Notes: generated by a model not told the origin, from the letters alone. A stretch of 64,000 nt of DNA from Inhella proteolytica (GCF_016093275.1 NZ_JAEDAK010000001.1:186001-250000), one strand, 5' to 3'. Shown: positions 42,606 through 51,499, numbered from the stretch's first letter. Made by a program: numbers and translations.

Positions 42606-44324
42606 CTAAAAGCTCGTCCACTCGTCGTCGGTGCCCGTGCGGGCCCCGGCGGGCTGGGGGCTGGCGGCGCGCAGGCCGAACGCGGGGCGCACCACATTGG
42701 TGGCGCGCTGTGGGCTGCGGCGCTCGGGGTTGGCGGCGGCGGTGGCGGAGCGGGGCGAGCCCGAGCTCGCTTCGGTCCGCAGGCTTGGCAGCTTGAACCG
42801 CTGCACCGCCGCCAGCAGGCCCTGGGCGCGTGAGCTCAGGCTCTCCGCCGCGGCCGAGCTTTGTTCCACCAGGGCCGCGTTCTGTTGCGTCACCTGGTCC
42901 ATCTGGCTGACGGCTTCGCCGATCTGCCGCACGCCCTCGCTCTGCTGGTGGCTGGCGTTGCTGATCTCGCTGATCAATGTGCGCACCTCTTCAATGGTGC
43001 GCACCACCTCGGCCATGGTGTGGCCGGCCTCCTCGGCGCGGCGCACGCCGGCTTCGGCGCGCCCGGTGCTGTCGGCAATCAGGCCGCGCACTTCCTTGGC
43101 GGCGCTGGCAGAGCGCTGGGCGAGGCTGCGCACCTCACTGGCCACCACGGCAAAGCCGCGGCCCTGGTCACCGGCCCGTGCAGCTTCCACGGCGGCGTTC
43201 AAGGCCAGGATGTTGGTCTGGAAGGCGATGCCGTCGATCACGCTGAGGATCTCGGCGATGCGCTGGGCACTGTGCTGGATGCCGTGCATGTCCTCCACCA
43301 GCTGCTGGACGGCGCCACCTCCCGCATGGACCACCTCGGTGGCGCGCTCGCTGCGCTGGCGGGCCAAGGCGGCGTTGTCGGCGTTGTGCTGCACGGTGCT
43401 GCCCAGCTCTTCCATCGAGGCGGCGGTCTGTTGCAGGGCCGAGGCCTGTTCCTCGGTGCGCTGGCTCAGGTCCTGGTTGCCGGCGGCGATCTGGAAGGAG
43501 GCGGTGGCCACGCTGTCGGCGTCATCGCGCACGGCCTGCACGGCTTGGCGCAGTGCGTCGCGCATCTGCACCAGGGCGGCCATCATGCTGTCGCGGTCCC
43601 CGTTCCGCAGCGGGATGTCCACGCAAAGATCTCCGGCGGCCACGGCGCGGGCCACCTCGGCGGCCTGGGCCGGCTCGCCCCCGAGCTGACGCGTGAGGCT
43701 GCGCACGACCCAGGTACCCGCGCCGACGCTGAATGCCAGCCCGACAACGAGGGCCAGGCTGCCCCAGAAGCTCAGTGATTCGAAGCGGGCCACGGCGCTG
43801 CCGTATTCGGCCTTTGCCACCCGGGTCTGCAGTTCCATCAGGGCTTCGAACTTCTCGTCCACCGGTGCAAACAGCGGCCCTGTGGCTTGCCGCAGCCGTT
43901 CGCGCGCGGCATCGGGCTGGTTGGCCTGCAAGGCCTGCACCACGCCGTCCATGGCTGCGCTGTAGGGGCCCAGGGCCGTTTGCAGTTCACGCACCAGCGC
44001 CTGTTCTTCGGGCGTGAGGTAGGTCGCCAAGTAAGCCTTCCAGAGAGCGGCCAGCCGGAGCTGCTCGCGCTGCAGTTCGCCCAGGGTCTCGGCCAGGCCG
44101 AGCTCGCCGGCAACGGTGCGTTGCAGGGCCTTCTGGCGCAGCAGCTCCCGGTGCTGCATGTCCCCAAGCTGTTCCATGGGCACCAGCCGGTCGGCGTACA
44201 CGGTGTGCAGCGTGGCGTCGGTGCGCCAGACACCCCACATGCCGGCGCTGGTCAGCGCCACCATCAGGGCGCACAGCAGGCCGAGCAGCAGGGTCAAACG
44301 GGTGGAAACCTTCATCGCGTGCAT
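42606..44324 (-). CDS. Methyl-accepting chemotaxis protein with CheR/CheB tether
   Basis: A 572-residue receptor. Helix 1 (about 10-32), a four-helix-bundle periplasmic domain (about 33-210), helix 2 (about 212-235) and HAMP lead to the signalling domain, whose tip is [30 protein letters not shown], seen here as [16 protein letters not shown]. The last five residues, EWTSF, fit the xWxxF pentapeptide that tethers CheR and CheB. The start at 44324 has GGAGAG before it. It is 16 bp downstream of cheW. Confidence 0.93.
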   Translation of the reverse strand: MHAMKVSTRLTLLLGLLCALMVALTSAGMWGVWRTDATLHTVYADRLVPMEQLGDMQHRELLRQKALQRTVAGELGLAETLGELQREQLRLAALWKAYLATYLTPEEQALVRELQTALGPYSAAMDGVVQALQANQPDAARERLRQATGPLFAPVDEKFEALMELQTRVAKAEYGSAVARFESLSFWGSLALVVGLAFSVGAGTWVVRSLTRQLGGEPAQAAEVARAVAAGDLCVDIPLRNGDRDSMMAALVQMRDALRQAVQAVRDDADSVATASFQIAAGNQDLSQRTEEQASALQQTAASMEELGSTVQHNADNAALARQRSERATEVVHAGGGAVQQLVEDMHGIQHSAQRIAEILSVIDGIAFQTNILALNAAVEAARAGDQGRGFAVVASEVRSLAQRSASAAKEVRGLIADSTGRAEAGVRRAEEAGHTMAEVVRTIEEVRTLISEISNASHQQSEGVRQIGEAVSQMDQVTQQNAALVEQSSAAAESLSSRAQGLLAAVQRFKLPSLRTEASSGSPRSATAAANPERRSPQRATNVVRPAFGLRAASPQPAGARTGTDDEWTSF

Positions 44325-44340
44325 GGTGCTCTCCGGTGGT

Positions 44341-44805
44341 TCAGTGCAGGGCGGCGTCGCTGGCCAGGGCCATCGGGTCCAGCAACTGCAGCGGTTGGCG
44401 TCCGGTCTGGTACAGGCCCAGCAGGTGCGCGGCACGGCCCTGGGGGAACGGTGGTGGGCGCAGGTCGCCGGCGTCCAGCTCGCGCACGTCCTGCACGGCG
44501 TCGACCAGCAAGCCCAGCAGGCCGCGCGGCAACTGCACCACCACCACGGCGCCGCTGCCCTGCGTGGGGGCGGCTTGCTGCAACTGGGTGCGAAGACACA
44601 GCAGCGGCACCATGTCACCCCGCAGATTGGTCACGCCCAGCACGGCCGGGGGCTGGCCGGGCAGCGGCGTGGGCGTTTCGGGGGTGCGGATCTCGCGCAC
44701 CCAGCGCAGGTCCAGGGCGTAGTCGGCCCCGGCCAAGGAAAAAGTCAGCACCCGGCGCGGGTCGTCGGGCAGGGTGTCGGTCTCAGGGACGGCGGACGAA
44801 AACAT
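44341..44805 (-). CDS. cheW: CheW-like coupling protein
   Basis: A 154-residue CheW-domain protein with [38 protein letters not shown] and [13 protein letters not shown]. CheW couples receptors to the kinase CheA. No cheA is in the window, so this receptor-CheW pair must plug into an array encoded elsewhere. The 110 bp upstream are AT-rich and should hold the promoter of the cheW-mcp operon. Confidence 0.92.
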   Translation of the reverse strand: MFSSAVPETDTLPDDPRRVLTFSLAGADYALDLRWVREIRTPETPTPLPGQPPAVLGVTNLRGDMVPLLCLRTQLQQAAPTQGSGAVVVVQLPRGLLGLLVDAVQDVRELDAGDLRPPPFPQGRAAHLLGLYQTGRQPLQLLDPMALASDAALH

Positions 44806-44861
44806 GCGTGCGGCTCACAAAGGACTGTGATCCGCATATTTGCTCGAAATGATAGTTTTGG

Positions 44862-44875
44862 CAATTGGCAAATTG
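44862..44875. promoter_or_regulatory. Inverted repeat CAATT-GGCA-AATTG upstream of cheW
   Basis: A perfect 5-bp inverted repeat with a 4-nt spacer in the AT-rich 110-bp gap between cheW and the HPt gene, nested in a larger TTGGC...GCCAA repeat (44859-44882). It could be an operator or part of a promoter; nothing identifies the binding protein. Confidence 0.4.
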
Positions 44876-44915
44876 AAGCCAATGCGCGCGGTGTGGCAAA
44901 CCGCACGCCCTGCGT

Positions 44916-45305
44916 TCAGGCGCCGGGCTCCTGCGGGTGGGAGGCCAGCACTTGCTGCAGGCCGGCTGCCAGCGCCGCCCAGGCACGGCGGCTCGCCGCC
45001 GCATCCGCGGCGCGGGCACTCAGTTCCAGCTGCCGCGCCCAGTCGGCCAAGGGCTCGTCACCAATCAGGCGCAGCACCGTTTTGAGGCTGTGCCCGAGAT
45101 GCATGAGGCCATCCAGCTGCTCCTGCTGGGCACTACGCTCGCCCTCGGCCAGGTCGATCACAAACTGCTGCAGACAGTCCTGGCGGAAGCGGCGGAAGAA
45201 GACGAGGTTGCCGCGAAAGTAGGCATCCGCCACCGCCTGCTCGTGCGCGATCGCGGCTGCCGATGGGGGGGCAGGTGTAGGGGCCGGTGGGGGGGCAGGG
45301 CTCAT
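44916..45305 (-). CDS. Stand-alone histidine phosphotransfer (HPt) protein
   Basis: A 129-residue protein. After a Pro/Ala-rich N terminus, a helical bundle carries HLGHSLKTVLRLIGDEPLADW, where His in GHSLKT matches the HPt consensus HxLKG. HPt proteins shuttle phosphate between receiver domains. Neighbouring receivers are the HTH-REC protein (43 bp upstream, same strand) and the divergent single-domain REC. Confidence 0.8.
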   Translation of the reverse strand: MSPAPPPAPTPAPPSAAAIAHEQAVADAYFRGNLVFFRRFRQDCLQQFVIDLAEGERSAQQEQLDGLMHLGHSLKTVLRLIGDEPLADWARQLELSARAADAAASRRAWAALAAGLQQVLASHPQEPGA

Positions 45306-45348
45306 GCCGCGCGCAGCTGGGGTGGGACTGACGCGCGCCGCCCGACGC

Positions 45349-46026
45349 TCAGGACGCCAGCGCTGCGCCGGACGCTTGCAGCAACGGCTCCAGCAGCGGG
45401 GGCAGCTCGACCATCAGGCGCGCCTTGTGGATGACGGGCACCCCCTGCAGCGCGTGCTGGAAGGGCCGGCGCTCCTCTTCATCCAGCGAGGTCACCACCA
45501 CCACGTGGCTGTGAGTGAAGAAGGGCAGCTTGCGCAGGCTGGCGATGAGCATGGCGCCATCCATGCCGGGCAGCAGGATGTCGACCAGCAGCACATCGGG
45601 TTCCAACCGCCCGGCCAGCGCCAGACCGGCATAACCGTCGTCGGCGGCGTGGAACTCGGCGTGGGGGAACTGCTGCTCCATCAGCAGGCGGATCAGGTTC
45701 TGGTAGTGGCGTGAGTCTTCGATCAGCAGCACGCGCGGCGCGCGCCCGGCGGCAGCCGCCCGTGCGGCAGCGGGGAGGGCGGAAGGCCCTGCGGCATCGG
45801 CGGGGGTTGAGGGTGCGAGTGCCGGCGTGCCCGCCATGCGCCGCGCCAGCCAGTCTTCCACCGAGCGCCGCGAGACCCGCCGGTGTCCCCCCGGCGTCTT
45901 CCAGGCTTGCAGCTCGCCGCGGTCCACCATCAGTTGCACCGAGCGCACCGCCAAGCCAAGGCGACGCGCGACCTCGGCCGTGGTGCATTCGTCGTCGCGA
46001 TCGGGAAGGAGGGGTGCGGAATTCAC
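45349..46026 (-). CDS. Response regulator with N-terminal excisionase/MerR-like HTH
   Basis: A 225-residue protein with a GTG start. Residues 13-62 (TTAEVARRLGLAVRSVQLMVDRG, KTPGGHRRVSRRSVEDWL) form a MerR/excisionase-like winged HTH. After an Ala/Pro linker, a receiver domain (about 95-215) has phosphoacceptor Asp in LLVDILLPGMDG. The HTH-then-REC order is the reverse of ordinary response regulators. It probably regulates its own divergent promoter region, which contains an inverted repeat. Confidence 0.85.
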   Translation of the reverse strand: MNSAPLLPDRDDECTTAEVARRLGLAVRSVQLMVDRGELQAWKTPGGHRRVSRRSVEDWLARRMAGTPALAPSTPADAAGPSALPAAARAAAAGRAPRVLLIEDSRHYQNLIRLLMEQQFPHAEFHAADDGYAGLALAGRLEPDVLLVDILLPGMDGAMLIASLRKLPFFTHSHVVVVTSLDEEERRPFQHALQGVPVIHKARLMVELPPLLEPLLQASGAALAS

Positions 46027-46063
46027 GTTCGACCCAGGCGTGGTGACTGCTTCATCTCAAAAA

Positions 46064-46079
46064 TATCAAAAAACTGATA
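46064..46079. promoter_or_regulatory. Inverted repeat TATCA-N6-TGATA in a divergent promoter region
   Basis: The 93-bp gap between the HTH-REC gene and the divergent REC gene is unusually AT-rich. TATCA (46064-46068) and TGATA (46075-46079) face each other across 6 bp of mostly A. It is a plausible operator for the HTH-REC protein and is shared by both operons. Confidence 0.5.
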
Positions 46080-46119
46080 CCTTTGCGAAACGTCGCGAAT
46101 TCTACCCGGAGCTGCCCTG

Positions 46120-46518
46120 ATGAAGATCCTGCTTGTTGAAGATCACGCGGACATCCGGCGCCTGGTGCGCATGACCCTGGAGTACGAGCCCTGCGAGATC
46201 CGCGAGGCCAGTCATGTGGAGGAAGCCGAGGCGGTGCTGCGCGACTTCCGGCCGGAGCTGATCTTGTTGGACGTGATGATGCCGGGCGCGCGCAACGGCC
46301 TGGACCTGTGCCGCAGCCTGCGGGCCGACCCGCGCAACGATGCGGTGCGCATCGTGATGCTCTCGGCCCTGGACGGCTTGGACGACCAGATGGCGGGCTT
46401 GGCGGCCGGCGCGAACGACTACCTCGTCAAGCCCTTCAGCCCGCTGCAGCTGCTGGAGACCCTGTGCAAGCGCCCCACGCCGCCCGCCGCCGCCCGCAAG
46501 CAGGGGGCCTGGGCGTGA
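46120..46518 (+). CDS. Single-domain response regulator
   Basis: A 132-residue receiver domain: acidic pair EDHAD, phosphoacceptor in LLDVMMPGARNG, Ser in MLSALDG and Lys in LVKPFSP. There is no output domain beyond a short tail. It starts a five-way coupled operon with HD-GYP, binding-protein and kinase genes, and its stop overlaps the HD-GYP start (GTGA). It may be a phosphate sink or act with the stand-alone HPt protein. Confidence 0.92.
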   Translation: MKILLVEDHADIRRLVRMTLEYEPCEIREASHVEEAEAVLRDFRPELILLDVMMPGARNGLDLCRSLRADPRNDAVRIVMLSALDGLDDQMAGLAAGANDYLVKPFSPLQLLETLCKRPTPPAAARKQGAWA

Positions 46519-47300
46519 GCGATCCCGTCGTGGATGCCTTCAGCGACGCCGCCGCCGCCCAGATGGAGCGCTTGGTGGCCGATTTCGGGCGCATGTACCG
46601 CGAGCGCAATGAAGCCCTGGAAGAGGTGACCCGCGCGCACCACGATGCCTTGCTGCGGCTCTCCCGTGCGGCCGAGTTCCGCGACGACGACACCGGGGTG
46701 CACATCGTGCGCATCGGCTTCCTGGCCAGCGCCCTGGCCCTGCGGCTGGGCGAGCCCGAGAGCTGGGCGTTGCTGCTGCGTCAGGCGGCGCCCATGCACG
46801 ACATCGGCAAGATCGGCGTGCCCGATCAGGTCTTGAAGAAGCCCGGCCCGCTGACGGCCGAGGAGCGTGTCGTGATGAACGGGCATGCCCGCATCGGCGC
46901 TGAGATCCTGGGGCGCTCCCGCATCCCTTTGTTCCAGCTTGCCGCGGAGGTGGCGCTGTCGCACCACGAGCGCTGGGACGGCAGCGGCTACCCCGATGGC
47001 CTGCGGGCCGAGGAGATCCCGCTCTGTGGTCGCATCGTCGCGGTGGTGGACTTTTTCGACGCTCTGACGATGGACCGTTGCTACCGCCCGGCCCTCGGGG
47101 TCGAGGAGGCCGCGCGCATGCTGCACGCGCAAAGCGGCAGGGCGTTCGATCCGCGCGTGGTGCGCGCCTTCCTGAGTGACTTGCCCCGCTTTGACGCGCT
47201 GCGCGCGCAGGTGGACCGGGAGGGCTGGGGCTTCGAGGCCCTCTCGGCCCAGGGCCCGAGTCTGGCCGAATTCAAGCTGGTGGCCGGGGCGTTGGTATGA
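46515..47300 (+). CDS. HD-GYP domain protein (cyclic-di-GMP phosphodiesterase type)
   Basis: A 261-residue protein with a GTG start in the GTGA overlap. A coiled-coil N terminus of about 50 residues leads into HD-GYP: MHDIGKIGVPDQVL, HHERWDGSGYPDGL and VVDFFDALTMDR. Unlike the HD-GYP protein at 24442 it has no receiver; the adjacent gene encodes a separate REC, so the pair looks like a split REC-HD-GYP. It overlaps the next gene by 4 nt. Confidence 0.92.
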   Translation: MSDPVVDAFSDAAAAQMERLVADFGRMYRERNEALEEVTRAHHDALLRLSRAAEFRDDDTGVHIVRIGFLASALALRLGEPESWALLLRQAAPMHDIGKIGVPDQVLKKPGPLTAEERVVMNGHARIGAEILGRSRIPLFQLAAEVALSHHERWDGSGYPDGLRAEEIPLCGRIVAVVDFFDALTMDRCYRPALGVEEAARMLHAQSGRAFDPRVVRAFLSDLPRFDALRAQVDREGWGFEALSAQGPSLAEFKLVAGALV

Positions 47301-48208
47301 GTGGGCCGGCTCTGGGCCGGGTGGCCGTGCGCTGGCGCGCGGGCGCCGGGTGCGATGCGGCGCCGCTGCGGGCCACGTGGTGGAGGGTGTTGGGGGGTGC
47401 TGCGGGCGTGGCTGCGGGAGTGGCTGCGAGATTGGCGCTGGCGGCTGCCGTGCTGGCGCTGGGGGGGGCCGGCCCTGCCACGGCGGGAACGCTGGAGACC
47501 GTGCGCAGCCGCGGCAGTGTGCGGGTGTGCGTGTGGCCGGAGTACTACGGCATCAGCCTGCGTCACCCCCGCACGCAGGCCTGGGAGGGCTTGGACATTG
47601 ACCTGTCACGCGAGCTGGGGCGGGACCTCGGGGTGGCGGTGGAGTACGTCGATTCCTCCTTTGCCACGCTGGTGCGCGATGTGCTCGGCCGGCGCTGCGA
47701 TGTCGCCATGTTCGCGGTCGCCATGCTGCCGGCCCGGCAGGAGCAACTGCGCTTCACGCGGGCCTACCTCCAGAGCGACATCTATGCCGTCACCTTGCGC
47801 GGCAGCCGTGTGGTGGCACGCTGGGAGGACATCGACCGCCCCGGTGTGGTGGTGGGCGTGCAGGCCGGAACCTTCATGGAGCCGGTGATGGCCGCGCGAC
47901 TGCAGCAGGCGCGCCTGGTGCGGGTGCAGGCCCCGCACACGCGCGAGCGCGAGCTGGAGAGCGGGCGCATTGACGTGTTCATGACCGATTACCCCTACAG
48001 CCGCCGCTTGTTGGACAACGCGGATTGGGCGGTGCTCATCAGCCCGCCCCAGCCCTTCCAGGTGATGCCTTACGGCTACGCCGTGCATCCGCACGACGCC
48101 GTCTGGTGGTCCGAGCTGGATGGGTTCGTGGCGCGCATCCAGCGCGACGGACGCCTGCGTGCCGCGGCGCAGCGGCACCGGCTGCTGCCGATTGCCCAAT
48201 TGCCATGA
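47297..48208 (+). CDS. Orphan periplasmic solute-binding protein, family 3
   Basis: A 303-residue protein. A long N terminus precedes a signal helix (about 40-62, ending TAG), and the mature part has the SBP_bac_3 fold: GSVRVCVWPEYYGIS, LDIDLSRELGRDLGV, RCDVAMFAVAMLPARQEQLRFT and GRIDVFMTDYPYS. No permease or ATPase gene is nearby. Instead it is coupled (4-nt overlaps) to an HD-GYP gene and a membrane histidine kinase gene, so it may present ligand to the kinase. The ligand is unknown; an amino acid is typical for the family. Confidence 0.85.
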   Translation: MSGPALGRVAVRWRAGAGCDAAPLRATWWRVLGGAAGVAAGVAARLALAAAVLALGGAGPATAGTLETVRSRGSVRVCVWPEYYGISLRHPRTQAWEGLDIDLSRELGRDLGVAVEYVDSSFATLVRDVLGRRCDVAMFAVAMLPARQEQLRFTRAYLQSDIYAVTLRGSRVVARWEDIDRPGVVVGVQAGTFMEPVMAARLQQARLVRVQAPHTRERELESGRIDVFMTDYPYSRRLLDNADWAVLISPPQPFQVMPYGYAVHPHDAVWWSELDGFVARIQRDGRLRAAAQRHRLLPIAQLP

Positions 48209-50688
48209 CGAGCCCTCAGAGCGCCAGTGCTCGCTCGGTCGGACTCGTGGTGGCCGGCGTGGTGCTGAGCATCTCCGTGGTGCTGGGCCTGGCCCTGCTG
48301 TGGGTCTACGAGCGGCAGGAGCACACGGATCGCGAGCTTGCGCGCAACGAGTTGATGAGCGCCCTGTTTGCCGATGCGCTGGGGCGCCAGATCGACGGCG
48401 TCGCCCTGGCCTTGGATGGGCTGGAGGATTGGGTTCGGGCCGGCGCGGCGGGCGGGGCGGATTTCCAGAGCCTGCCGCCCCTGCTCTTGCAGACCGAGCG
48501 CCATCTGCCCTTCCTGCGGGGCTTGCTGCTGGTGGATGCGCAGGGCCAGGTGCGGGCCAGCGCGCAGCCGCGCGACGCGGGGCGGCACGTCAACCTGGCA
48601 CGCCTGGGGCCTTTGCCAGCGCCGGGTGTGACGGCCTTGCTGGCCTTTCAGCCCGGGCGCGACTTGTTCAGCTCGGCCAGTGCCGGGATGCCAGAGCTGG
48701 GCTTCATGCCCTTGGTGCGCAGCGTGCCGGCCGGCGATGCGGGCCCGCACTACCTGGTGGCGCTCGTGCAGCTGGCCTCGCTCACTGCCATGCAGCACGC
48801 CAGCGTGCGCGATGAACGCACCAGTGCCCTGGTGGTCGGCTTGGATGGACGGCTGCTGGCGGCCCCGCGCGACGCCGGGCGCCGCCTGGGCGACAGCCTG
48901 CTGCAATCGGTGCCTTTCCAGCGCGACCTGCCGGCACGCGAGCAGGGCAGTTGGACGGGACCGGGTGTGCGGGAGGGCGATCAGATCGCGGCATTTCGCC
49001 TGCTGCGCAATTGGCCCCTGATGGTGTGGGTGGAGTCCGACAAGGAGGCCGTGCACGCGCAATGGGCCGACACCGCCCGGTGGTTGATGGGCGCCGGCGG
49101 GCTGGCCCTGCTTTTTCTGGCGTGGACCACGCGCGGTGCCGTGCGCAGCCTGCAAGACAGCCTGCGCGCCCAGCGCGAGCGCGATGCCGCCCAGGCCCGC
49201 GCCCTGGCGCGCGAACAGGAGCTGGACCAGACCCTGCGCAGCTTGCAGGAACTGGTGTTCCGCACCGATGCGGCCGGCCACGTCACCTTGGCGAACCAGC
49301 ACCTGGGTGAGTGGCGGATCGAGGGTCCGAAAGGCGGACGGCGCAGCCCCAGCATCTGGGACTACTTCGACGACAGCAGCAAGCAGCGCCTGCAGGCCTA
49401 CTTCGCTGCGCCACCCGTGGCCCCCATCAAAGGCCTGGGGCTCAGCCGCCGCGACGCCGCCGGCCAGGAACGGCTGTTCGAGGCGCATCTGCAGGCCCTG
49501 TGGCGCGATGGGCATTTCATCGGCATGGCCGGCAGCGCGGTGGATGTGACCGAACGGACCCACATGCAGCAGCGCCTGCAGGCGCAGCTGGAGTTCAGCC
49601 GGCAGCTGATGGAGGTGAGCCCGCTGCCGAAGTCTGTGTACGACCAGGCGCGGCGCTACCGGGTGGTGAACCGCGCCTGGGAGCAGTTCACCGGCCGTCC
49701 GGCAGCGGCGGTTGTGGGCCAGGCGGTGTGCAGCGCCGCACCAGCCGAGCAACGTGAGCTGCATCAGCAGAAGGACCAGGAGCTGCTGCGGACGGGGCAG
49801 CCCGTGCGGTATGAGATGCAGGTTCAGCGCGCCGACGGCTCTTTGCGCGATGTGGTGATCAACAAGCTGCTGGTACCCGCGGCCGGGGGCGAGGAGCCGC
49901 TGATCATGGCGGTCTTGCTCGACGTGACCGAGTTCCGTGAGGCCGAACGCGCCATTGCCCAGGCACGCGATGCCGCGGAGCAGACCCTGCGCGCGCGCAC
50001 GGCCTTCGTGGCCAACATCACCCACGAGCTGCGCACGCCGCTGCAATCCATCCTGGGCTTTTCTGAACTGGGCAGCGCCCGCGCCGGAGACCAGGGGCGC
50101 CTGGGGCAGATGTTCGAAGCCATCCAGGATGCCGGTCAGCGCATGCTCAGGCTGGTGTGCGACCTGCTCGACCTGGCCAAGGCCGAGCGCGGCGAGGTGC
50201 TGGGGCCACGCTGCGCGGTGGACCTGCGCAAGCTGGTGGACGCTGCACTGCGCGAGCTGGAACCCCTGGCCCAGCGCCGCGCGGTGCACGTGCGCTGGCT
50301 GGCGCCGGCACAAGCCCTGCGCGTGGAGGGCGACCCGGAGCGCCTGCTGCAGGTGCTGCGCAATGTGCTGGCCAACGCGCTGCGCCTGGCGCCGCCCGAC
50401 TCCTGCGTGGAGCTGGACGCGCAGTGCGAAGCCGGAACGCTGCGCCTGTGCGTGGCCGACCGCGGCCCGGGCATTCCCGAGGCCGAACTGGAGCGCATCT
50501 TTGAACCCTTTGTGCAGTCCAGCCGCACGCGCACGGGCGCCGGCGGCACTGGGCTGGGCCTGGCCATCGCCCGCGAGATCATGGCCGCCCACGCGGGCTC
50601 CATCCATGCCCGCAACCGGGCGGGCGGCGGCTCGGTGTTCGAAATCAGGCTGCCGCTGGACGTCGACGCGGTTTGCCCGGCGCCGTAG
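48205..50688 (+). CDS. Membrane sensor histidine kinase with PAS domains
   Basis: An 827-residue kinase. Helix 1 (about 12-34) and helix 2 (about 290-310) enclose a large periplasmic domain of Cache type (LLLVDAQGQVRASAQ, LVVGLDGRLLAAPRD). Two PAS domains follow, then H-box FVANITHELRTPLQSILG, N-box NVLANALRLA and G-boxes DRGPGIPEAEL and [13 protein letters not shown]. No receiver is attached; phosphate could pass to the REC, HPt and HTH-REC proteins of the island. The coding end overlaps the convergent gntR gene by 44 bp. Confidence 0.92.
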   Translation: MTSPQSASARSVGLVVAGVVLSISVVLGLALLWVYERQEHTDRELARNELMSALFADALGRQIDGVALALDGLEDWVRAGAAGGADFQSLPPLLLQTERHLPFLRGLLLVDAQGQVRASAQPRDAGRHVNLARLGPLPAPGVTALLAFQPGRDLFSSASAGMPELGFMPLVRSVPAGDAGPHYLVALVQLASLTAMQHASVRDERTSALVVGLDGRLLAAPRDAGRRLGDSLLQSVPFQRDLPAREQGSWTGPGVREGDQIAAFRLLRNWPLMVWVESDKEAVHAQWADTARWLMGAGGLALLFLAWTTRGAVRSLQDSLRAQRERDAAQARALAREQELDQTLRSLQELVFRTDAAGHVTLANQHLGEWRIEGPKGGRRSPSIWDYFDDSSKQRLQAYFAAPPVAPIKGLGLSRRDAAGQERLFEAHLQALWRDGHFIGMAGSAVDVTERTHMQQRLQAQLEFSRQLMEVSPLPKSVYDQARRYRVVNRAWEQFTGRPAAAVVGQAVCSAAPAEQRELHQQKDQELLRTGQPVRYEMQVQRADGSLRDVVINKLLVPAAGGEEPLIMAVLLDVTEFREAERAIAQARDAAEQTLRARTAFVANITHELRTPLQSILGFSELGSARAGDQGRLGQMFEAIQDAGQRMLRLVCDLLDLAKAERGEVLGPRCAVDLRKLVDAALRELEPLAQRRAVHVRWLAPAQALRVEGDPERLLQVLRNVLANALRLAPPDSCVELDAQCEAGTLRLCVADRGPGIPEAELERIFEPFVQSSRTRTGAGGTGLGLAIAREIMAAHAGSIHARNRAGGGSVFEIRLPLDVDAVCPAP

Positions 50689-51355
50689 CCTGAGCGCTGG
50701 CCTGCATGAAGGCCACGAAGCGCTCGCACGCGCCCAGGATGTGCTGGCGCGTGAGCTTGGCGGCGGTCTTGGCGTCGCCCGCCACGCAGGCCTCCAGGAT
50801 CGCCAGGTGCTCGGCGCGCGCCTGTGCGCGTCCATCGGTCAGCTGCAACTGATCCACCAGGTAGCGCTCGGTCTTGTCCAGCGCGGCCACCACGGCCTGC
50901 AGGTGGTAGGGCAGCTCGGCTTGCTCATAGAGGGCGCAGTGGAAGTCGCGGTTCAGCGCGCCCCAGCGCACCGCGTCGCTTTCCTTGGCGAAGGCCTGGC
51001 AGCGCTTCTTGGCCTCGGCCAGCACCGGGCCGGAGAGGCGTGGCACCGCGTGCAAGATCAATTCGCCTTCCAACAGGGCGCGGAAATTGCAGATCTCCAC
51101 CACCTCGGCCTGGCTCAAGCCGCTGACGGTGTAGCCGTGGTAGCGCTTGATCTGCACCAGGCCGTGCTGTTCCAGGCGGGTCAGGGCTTCGCGCACCGGG
51201 ATGCGGCTGGTCTGGAACTGGCGCGCCAGCTCCTCCTGCCGCAGCGGTTCGCCGTCCTTCAGCTGGCCGCTGATGATGGCGCGGTGCAGGGCCTCGTACA
51301 CCTGATCGGTGGCAGACGGGGCGATCGTGGTCGGGGTCAGCTGAGGCAGGGCCAT
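50645..51355 (-). CDS. GntR-family (FadR subfamily) regulator, probable hydroxyproline repressor
   Basis: A 236-residue regulator. The winged HTH (about 15-80) has GEPLRQEELARQFQTSRIPVREAL, seen here as EELARQFQTSRIPVREAL. The C-terminal FCD domain keeps metal-site histidines in LNRDFHCALYEQA and ARAEHLAILEACVAGD. It is divergent from the hydroxyproline genes with 144 bp between starts, and the palindrome ATTGGATCCAAT lies between. A role as their repressor is inferred from context. Confidence 0.88.
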   Translation of the reverse strand: MALPQLTPTTIAPSATDQVYEALHRAIISGQLKDGEPLRQEELARQFQTSRIPVREALTRLEQHGLVQIKRYHGYTVSGLSQAEVVEICNFRALLEGELILHAVPRLSGPVLAEAKKRCQAFAKESDAVRWGALNRDFHCALYEQAELPYHLQAVVAALDKTERYLVDQLQLTDGRAQARAEHLAILEACVAGDAKTAAKLTRQHILGACERFVAFMQASAQATAPGKPRRRPAAA

Positions 51356-51426
51356 GGGTGGCGCGCAAGAGGCATGATGCGGCGAAGCCCTGATTGTGGC
51401 CGCGCGTAGGGATGCGGATCCTTTGC

Positions 51427-51456
51427 TTGAACATTGGATCCAATATGCAATATGCT
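51427..51456 (+). promoter_or_regulatory. Candidate promoter of the hydroxyproline operon
   Basis: TTGAAC (51427-51432) and TATGCT (51451-51456) stand 18 bp apart, with the operator palindrome filling the spacer. The arrangement fits repression by occlusion. CAATATG occurs twice in tandem here, so the exact -10 is uncertain. Confidence 0.45.
51433..51444. promoter_or_regulatory. GntR-type operator ATTGGATCCAAT
   Basis: A perfect 12-bp palindrome between gntR and the deaminase gene, identical to the core of the palindrome at 41545-41558. It would let one regulator control itself, this operon and the distant epimerase gene. Confidence 0.78.
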
Positions 51457-51499
51457 TCGGCCATCAACCCGCGCATCCTGCGCCAACCGGAGTCCGACC

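Noticed and set aside
51434-51499. A TTG start that would extend the deaminase by 22 residues
   Set aside because: It lies inside the operator palindrome and lacks a ribosome site; the ATG at 51500 has GGAG and gives the family N terminus.
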